Positions 56,448 through 64,000 of a stretch of 64,000 bases of DNA are shown here, piece by piece (within the stretch, counting starts at the first letter, position 1; the number at the start of each line of letters is the position of its first letter). The stretch covers positions 268,666 to 332,665 of the forward strand of contig WGLL01000002.1 in NCBI GenBank assembly GCA_016125585.1. The letters run 5' to 3'. The position numbers and the translations under genes are program-made. Origin of the DNA: Caulobacter sp. Its GTDB lineage: Bacteria > Pseudomonadota > Alphaproteobacteria > Caulobacterales > Caulobacteraceae. The notes below the pieces were generated by a model. It was given only the letters and a program-made list of their open reading frames with translations. It was not told the origin of the DNA and did no database searches.

Positions 56448-58106
56448 CTAGGCCGGTCTGCGCCGCCTGAGGAGTCCCTTGATCTCGGCCACCGTCATGC
56501 CGCCCGTCAGCACCACCAGCACCGGATAGATCGGCAGGACGGCGAAGCAGACGGCCAGGACGGCGATCTCCTTGGCCCCGATCCGCACCAGGCTGATGTG
56601 TTCGAACAGGCCCTGGATGACGGGGCGGAAATGGCCGGCGATCGCCAGCAGGGCGGTAAGGATGGCGCTGGCCGCCAGCACCCGGATGATGCGGCTCCAG
56701 GCCGAGGGCGTCGGCGTCCAGTCGCCGCGCCGGCGCAGGGCCCAGTACATCTGGGCGACGTTTATCCAGCTGGCCGCCGAGGTGGCGATGGCGATGCCGG
56801 GGAAGCCGACGATGAAGAACAGGCTCGCGCCCAGTACGATATTGACCGCCACAGAGATCAGGGCGAACCGCATCGGGCTTTTGGTGTCCTCGCGGGCGAA
56901 GAAGATCGGATTCATCACCCGCGCCAGCACGAAGGCCGGTACGCCCCAGCCATAGTGAAACAGGGCCGAGGCGGTCTGTTGCGCGTCAAAGCTGGTGAAG
57001 GCGCCCCGGGTGAACAGGGCGTCGACCAGGAAGAAGGGAATGGCCATCAGCGCCGCCGCCGCCGGCAGGGTCATGGCCAGGGCGAAGACGACCGCCTGGT
57101 CGGTGGTGTCCTGGGCGTCCTTGTGGTCGCCCGCCTGCAGGGCCTGCGACAGCCGGGGAAGAAGGGCGATGCCGATCGCCACCCCGACCATCCCCAGCGG
57201 CAGTTGATAGAGCCGGTCGGCATTGGCCAGCCAGGTGCGGGGGCCGTCGCCGGGGGCCATTGAGACCAGGCTTCCGGAGACGAAGATGTTGATCTGGGTG
57301 ACGCTGGCGGCGATGGCGGCGGGAATGGCCACCTTGATCAGGCGCTTGATCTCGGGGGTCAGCCTGGGCAGGCGCGGGCGGATGCGGGCGCCGGATCGCC
57401 AGGCTCCCCACCACAGCAGGCCGGCCTGCAGCACCCCGGCGATGACGACGGCGATGCTGGCGGCATAGGCGGCGTCGCCGCTGTTCTTCTGCGGCAGCAC
57501 GGCGATCAGCATCACCGCATTGAGCACGATCGGCGCGGCGCCGGAGAGGATGAAGCGGTTGCGGGCGTTGAGCGCCCCGGAAAACAGGGCGGTGATCGCC
57601 ATGCAGCTGAGATAGGGCATGGTGATCTGGGTCAGGGTCACCGCCAGCTTGAACTTCAGCGGTTCGTCCCGATAGCCGTAGTTGATCAGATACATCAGCC
57701 ACGGCATCGCCAACTGGGCGAGGATCACCAGGGCCAGGGTCATGGCCGCCAGGGTGGCCAGGGCGTCGCTGGCCATGTCGTCAGCCCGCTCGCCGCCCTC
57801 GGCGGTGAGGGTGCGGCTGTAGGCCGGCACGAAGGCGGAGCTGAAGGCGCCCTCGGCGAAGATGCGCCGGAACAGATTGGGGAAGCTCAGGGCGGTGTTG
57901 TAGGCGTCGGCCCAGGGCCCGGCGCTGGCCCCGAGCTGGGCGTTGATCACCACATCCCGGGCCAGGCCCATGAACCGGCTGATCAGGGTCAGGCCGGAGA
58001 AAATGATCGAGTTCTTGATAATCCCTGCGCGGGGTTTTTCCGCCGCGGCGTCGGAAGCGGCCTCGGAGGGGGAGGCGGTCGGCTCGGAGGGCGGGGCGTC
58101 GGTCAC
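56448..58106 (-). CDS. murJ: Lipid II flippase MurJ (MviN)
   Basis: LTLISRFMGLARDVVINAQLGASAGPWADAYNTALSFPNLFRRIFAEGAFSSAFVPAYS; polytopic. Confidence 0.96.
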   Translation of the reverse strand: MTDAPPSEPTASPSEAASDAAAEKPRAGIIKNSIIFSGLTLISRFMGLARDVVINAQLGASAGPWADAYNTALSFPNLFRRIFAEGAFSSAFVPAYSRTLTAEGGERADDMASDALATLAAMTLALVILAQLAMPWLMYLINYGYRDEPLKFKLAVTLTQITMPYLSCMAITALFSGALNARNRFILSGAAPIVLNAVMLIAVLPQKNSGDAAYAASIAVVIAGVLQAGLLWWGAWRSGARIRPRLPRLTPEIKRLIKVAIPAAIAASVTQINIFVSGSLVSMAPGDGPRTWLANADRLYQLPLGMVGVAIGIALLPRLSQALQAGDHKDAQDTTDQAVVFALAMTLPAAAALMAIPFFLVDALFTRGAFTSFDAQQTASALFHYGWGVPAFVLARVMNPIFFAREDTKSPMRFALISVAVNIVLGASLFFIVGFPGIAIATSAASWINVAQMYWALRRRGDWTPTPSAWSRIIRVLAASAILTALLAIAGHFRPVIQGLFEHISLVRIGAKEIAVLAVCFAVLPIYPVLVVLTGGMTVAEIKGLLRRRRPA

Positions 58107-58188
58107 AGCGCGCTTCTGCGCCGCGCCGTTCGGAGGGTCAAGATGAGGCGTGTGCAGGTCGCGCGCGACTATGGTGCAGCCTGCGGCG

Positions 58189-61014
58189 TCAGCGCCCCTC
58201 GCTGGCGCGGGCCCGCTGCAGCCGGGGCCGGGCCTTTCCGCCGACGCGGGGCTCCTCGGCCCGCAGCACGGCCAGCAGGCTGGCTTTCAACGAGGCCTGC
58301 CGGCGGGGGTCGGTCAGCTTCTCACCCTCGGCCGTGGTGACATAGAAGGCGTCGACCGCCCGTTCGCCGTAGTTGTCGATATGGGCCGAGACGATGCTGA
58401 GCCCGGCGTCGGAGATCGCCCCCGCCAGGGCCTGCAGCAGGCCGGGCCTGTCGCGGCCGGAGGCCTCGACCACCGTGGCTTCCCGCGAGGCCTCATTGTC
58501 CAGCATGACGGTCGAGGAGATGGCGAAGGCGGCGGTTCGGCCATGGTCGGAGCGGGGCGTCTCGGCGCGGGACATCTCGCCTCGCGCGGCGGATTCCAGC
58601 GCGTCGGCCAGGCGTCGCAGGCCGGGCGGGTTGTCGCGGCCGAATGGCCCGCCGGCCGCGTCCTGCACCTGAAAGACATCCAGGGCCTGGCCATTGCGGG
58701 AGGTGAAGATCCGCGCGCCCAGAACGTTGCCGCCCATGCCGGCGATGGCGGCGGCGAGGTCGGCGAACAGGCCCGGCCGGTCGGTGGCGGCGACGACCAG
58801 CTCGGCGGTGCTGCGGTCGGTGCGGATACGGCCGCCGGCGGCCGCGCCCCCCTGCTCGGCGGCCCGGCCGGCGAGGATGGCGTGCTCGACGATGTCGGCG
58901 CTGGAAAAGCCGATGAAATAGGCGTTCTCCATGGAGTCGGCCCAATCGGCGGCCTCCGGATGGGCGGCGGCCAGTTCGGCCCGGGCGTCGCGGGCGACGC
59001 TTTCATGGTGGCGCTGGGCGGCGGCGGCCGGATCGCTGCCCCGGCCGCCGCGGAAGATGGCCTCGGTGGCGGCGTAGAGCTCGCGCAAGAGTTGGCCCTT
59101 CCAGCCGTTCCAAACCCCAGGGCCGACGGCGCGGATGTCGGCCACGGTCAGCACCAGCAGCAGGCGCAGCCGCTCGGGGCTCTCGACGATGCGGGCGAAG
59201 GCGGCGACGGTTGCCGGGTCGGTCACGTCGCGCTTCTGGGCGGTGTCGCTCATCACCAGATGATGCTCGACCAGCCAGGCGACCAGCTCGATCTTCTTGC
59301 GGTCGATGCCCAGCCGTTCGCAGGCCTGGCGCGCCGCCCGGGCCCCGGCCTTCTCCTGACCCCCGGCCCCGCCCTTGCCGGTGTCGTGCAGCAGCATGGC
59401 CAGGAACAGCGACTCCTTGTCGTTGATCAGCGGCAGGATGATGGTGGCCAGCGGATGGTCGGCGATCAGCCGGCCCTTGGAGATGTCGTTGATCAGCCCG
59501 ATGGCCCGCAGGGTGTGCTCGTCCACCGTATAGCTGTGGTACATGTTGAACTGCATCTGGGCGACGATCCGGCCGAACTCCGGCACGAACCGGCCCAGGA
59601 CGCCGGCCTCGTTCATCAGCGTCAGGGTGCGATAGGGCTTGCGGCCCCGGGCCAGGATGTCGAGGAAGGCCTCGGCGGCGTCCTTGTCGCGACGCACCTT
59701 CGAGCCGATCAAGTGCAGCGACCGGGTCACCGCCGTGAAGGCGTCGGGATGCAGGTCGAGATTGAGCACATCGGCGATGCGGAACAGCCGGATCAGATCG
59801 ACCGGATCGCGTTCGAAAACCTCGGGCCCTTCGACCGTGAGACGGCCGTTCTCCTCATGAAAGCCGGGATAGTCGAGGGGCTTGCGCTTGATCTTGCGAC
59901 GCCCCGGCAGGAAGCGCGACAGGCCCTTCGGCTCCTGCTTGTACTGCTCGGCCTCCAGCTTGGCGGAAAAGGCCCGGGTCAGGGCCCCGACCTCGCGGGC
60001 GATCAGGAAATAGTGGCGCATGAAGCGCTCGACGGCGGGGTTGTCGGCTCGGTCGCCGTATCCCATCCGTCGGGCGATCTCCGGCTGCACGTCGAAGGTC
60101 AGCCGCTCCTCGGGCCGGCCGGTGGCGAAGTGCAGGTGGGCGCGGACCGCATGCAAGAAGTCGAAGGCGCGGGTAAAGGTCCGCACCTCCCTGGGGTCGA
60201 AGTGCGGCAGGCGGAAGATGTGGGCCGGACGCTCGACCGGATAGAGGTATTCGGCGATCCACATCAGGGTGTGCAGGTCGCGCAGGCCGCCCTTGCCCTC
60301 CTTGACGTTGGGCTCGACCATGTAGCGGCTGGCCCCGGCCCGGGTGTGGCGCTCGTCGCGTTCCTTCAGCTTGGCGGCGACGAATTCGGGCCCGGTGCCC
60401 CTGACCACCTCATTGAAGAAGCGGCTCTTCAGTTCGGCCGCCAACTTCTCGTCGCCGGTCAGCCGCCGCGCCTCCAGCAGCGAGGTGCGGATGGTGAAAT
60501 CCTCGCGGGAGAGCTTGATGCATTCCTCGACGGTGCGGCTGGCGTGGCCAACCTTGAAGCTCAGATCCCACAGGGCATAGAGCATGTACTCGATGACGCT
60601 CTCGGCGTGGGCGGTCTGTTTCCACGGCCGCAGGAACAGGAGGTCGAGGTCGGAATAGGGGCTCAGCACCGCCCGGCCGTAACCGCCCACCGCCATCAGG
60701 CACAGCCGCTCGCCCTCGGTCGGGTTGCGGGCCCGGAAGACATGGACGGTGGTGAAGTCATAGAGGGCGGTGACCACCTGGTCGGTGACGCCGCACAGCA
60801 ATCGGGCCGTCTCCATGCCCCCGGCGCCGTTCTCCAGCCGCTCCTTGGCGATCATCCGGCCCCGAAACAGCGCCTGCTTGAGGATGTCCAGCGCCCGCCG
60901 CCGCTGCTCGGCCTCATCGCCGATGGCGTCCAGCGCCGCCGCCGACAGCCGCGCGCGCAGGGCCTCGCCGTCGACGACGTGTTCGAGGCGGGTCGGGCGG
61001 AGACGGGGGGCCAT
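58189..61014 (-). CDS. glnD: [Protein-PII] uridylyltransferase
   Basis: LCLMAVGGYGRAVLSPYSDLDLLFLRPW; HD FLAMLLHDTGKG; two C-terminal ACT domains (TDRPGLFADLAAAIAGMGGNVLGARIFT; RDRPGLLQALAGAISDAGLSIVSAHI). Confidence 0.97.
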   Translation of the reverse strand: MAPRLRPTRLEHVVDGEALRARLSAAALDAIGDEAEQRRRALDILKQALFRGRMIAKERLENGAGGMETARLLCGVTDQVVTALYDFTTVHVFRARNPTEGERLCLMAVGGYGRAVLSPYSDLDLLFLRPWKQTAHAESVIEYMLYALWDLSFKVGHASRTVEECIKLSREDFTIRTSLLEARRLTGDEKLAAELKSRFFNEVVRGTGPEFVAAKLKERDERHTRAGASRYMVEPNVKEGKGGLRDLHTLMWIAEYLYPVERPAHIFRLPHFDPREVRTFTRAFDFLHAVRAHLHFATGRPEERLTFDVQPEIARRMGYGDRADNPAVERFMRHYFLIAREVGALTRAFSAKLEAEQYKQEPKGLSRFLPGRRKIKRKPLDYPGFHEENGRLTVEGPEVFERDPVDLIRLFRIADVLNLDLHPDAFTAVTRSLHLIGSKVRRDKDAAEAFLDILARGRKPYRTLTLMNEAGVLGRFVPEFGRIVAQMQFNMYHSYTVDEHTLRAIGLINDISKGRLIADHPLATIILPLINDKESLFLAMLLHDTGKGGAGGQEKAGARAARQACERLGIDRKKIELVAWLVEHHLVMSDTAQKRDVTDPATVAAFARIVESPERLRLLLVLTVADIRAVGPGVWNGWKGQLLRELYAATEAIFRGGRGSDPAAAAQRHHESVARDARAELAAAHPEAADWADSMENAYFIGFSSADIVEHAILAGRAAEQGGAAAGGRIRTDRSTAELVVAATDRPGLFADLAAAIAGMGGNVLGARIFTSRNGQALDVFQVQDAAGGPFGRDNPPGLRRLADALESAARGEMSRAETPRSDHGRTAAFAISSTVMLDNEASREATVVEASGRDRPGLLQALAGAISDAGLSIVSAHIDNYGERAVDAFYVTTAEGEKLTDPRRQASLKASLLAVLRAEEPRVGGKARPRLQRARASEGR

Positions 61015-61061
61015 GGAACCTTATGTGCGGTGCAAAACGCCTGGAGGCAATGGCGGGACGG

Positions 61062-63749
<2,688 letters not shown>

Positions 63750-63762
63750 CGTCCGGGAACCT

Positions 63763-63864
63763 AGAGCGCGTTCCGATAAGTGGGAACCGGCTATCGGATC
63801 AAACGCGCGATCAACAGGAACCTGGAGCGGCTCGATTTGAGTCCATCGAATCGAGCCAGGCTCT
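63763..63864. repeat. Two-hairpin dispersed intergenic repeat, copy 4
   Basis: AGAGCGCGTTCCGATAAGTGGGAACCGGCTATCGGATCAAACGCGCG plus GGAGCGGCTCGATTTGAgtccaTCGAATCGAGCCAGGCTCT. Confidence 0.9.
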
Positions 63865-64000
63865 AGGTCGTGGACTCATAAGCTCTGAGCCACAGGCGTG
63901 TCGATGCGAGTAGGACGGCGGCGAGGAAGTTTCTGGCCAGCTTGTCGAAGCGGGTTGCGATGCGCCGGAAGTGCTTGAGCTTGCAGAAGAAGCGCTCGAC
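63863..64000 (-). mobile_element. IS5-family-like transposase, 3' end (truncated by window edge)
   Basis: Minus-strand translation VERFFCKLKHFRRIATRFDKLARNFLAAVLLASTRLWLRAYESTT*, typical C-terminus of IS5/IS427-type transposases. Confidence 0.85.

Overview
This is a 64 kb chromosomal window from a GC-rich alphaproteobacterium. The Caulobacterales-like gene content includes CenR-like, FtsK-LolA-XthA, FabI/FabB/FabA, TrpS-MurJ-GlnD-MutS and a CYP153 pair. Most of it is housekeeping backbone with small accessory insertions. The strongest candidate for an undescribed system is a translationally coupled minus-strand operon at 50469-54098. It encodes a VioB/PF12902-type ferritin-like protein with a cysteine-rich C-terminal tail (CxGxNxCxxxGGC-type motifs), a DUF692/MNIO oxygenase and a DUF2063/HvfC-type partner. 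This has the layout of an MNIO (methanobactin/bufferin-like) RiPP system, but the putative substrate is the tail of a 658-aa ferritin-like protein. The operon and a tandem CYP153 pair sit between usp and nfuA, which are neighbours in many alphaproteobacteria. Other notable signals are: two EcfG-type general-stress promoters near sodB and an HWE kinase; an ECF sigma/ChrR pair whose anti-sigma lacks the usual HxxxCxxC; a short intergenic transcript or leaderless micro-ORF candidate with a consensus-spaced promoter and intrinsic terminator; a four-copy two-hairpin dispersed repeat with compensatory changes; nested inverted-repeat elements; probable TetR operators before an emrA-emrB-emrB'-tetR operon; and an IS5-like transposase 3' end at the right edge. 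All domain and family calls come from reading the sequence. No searches were run.
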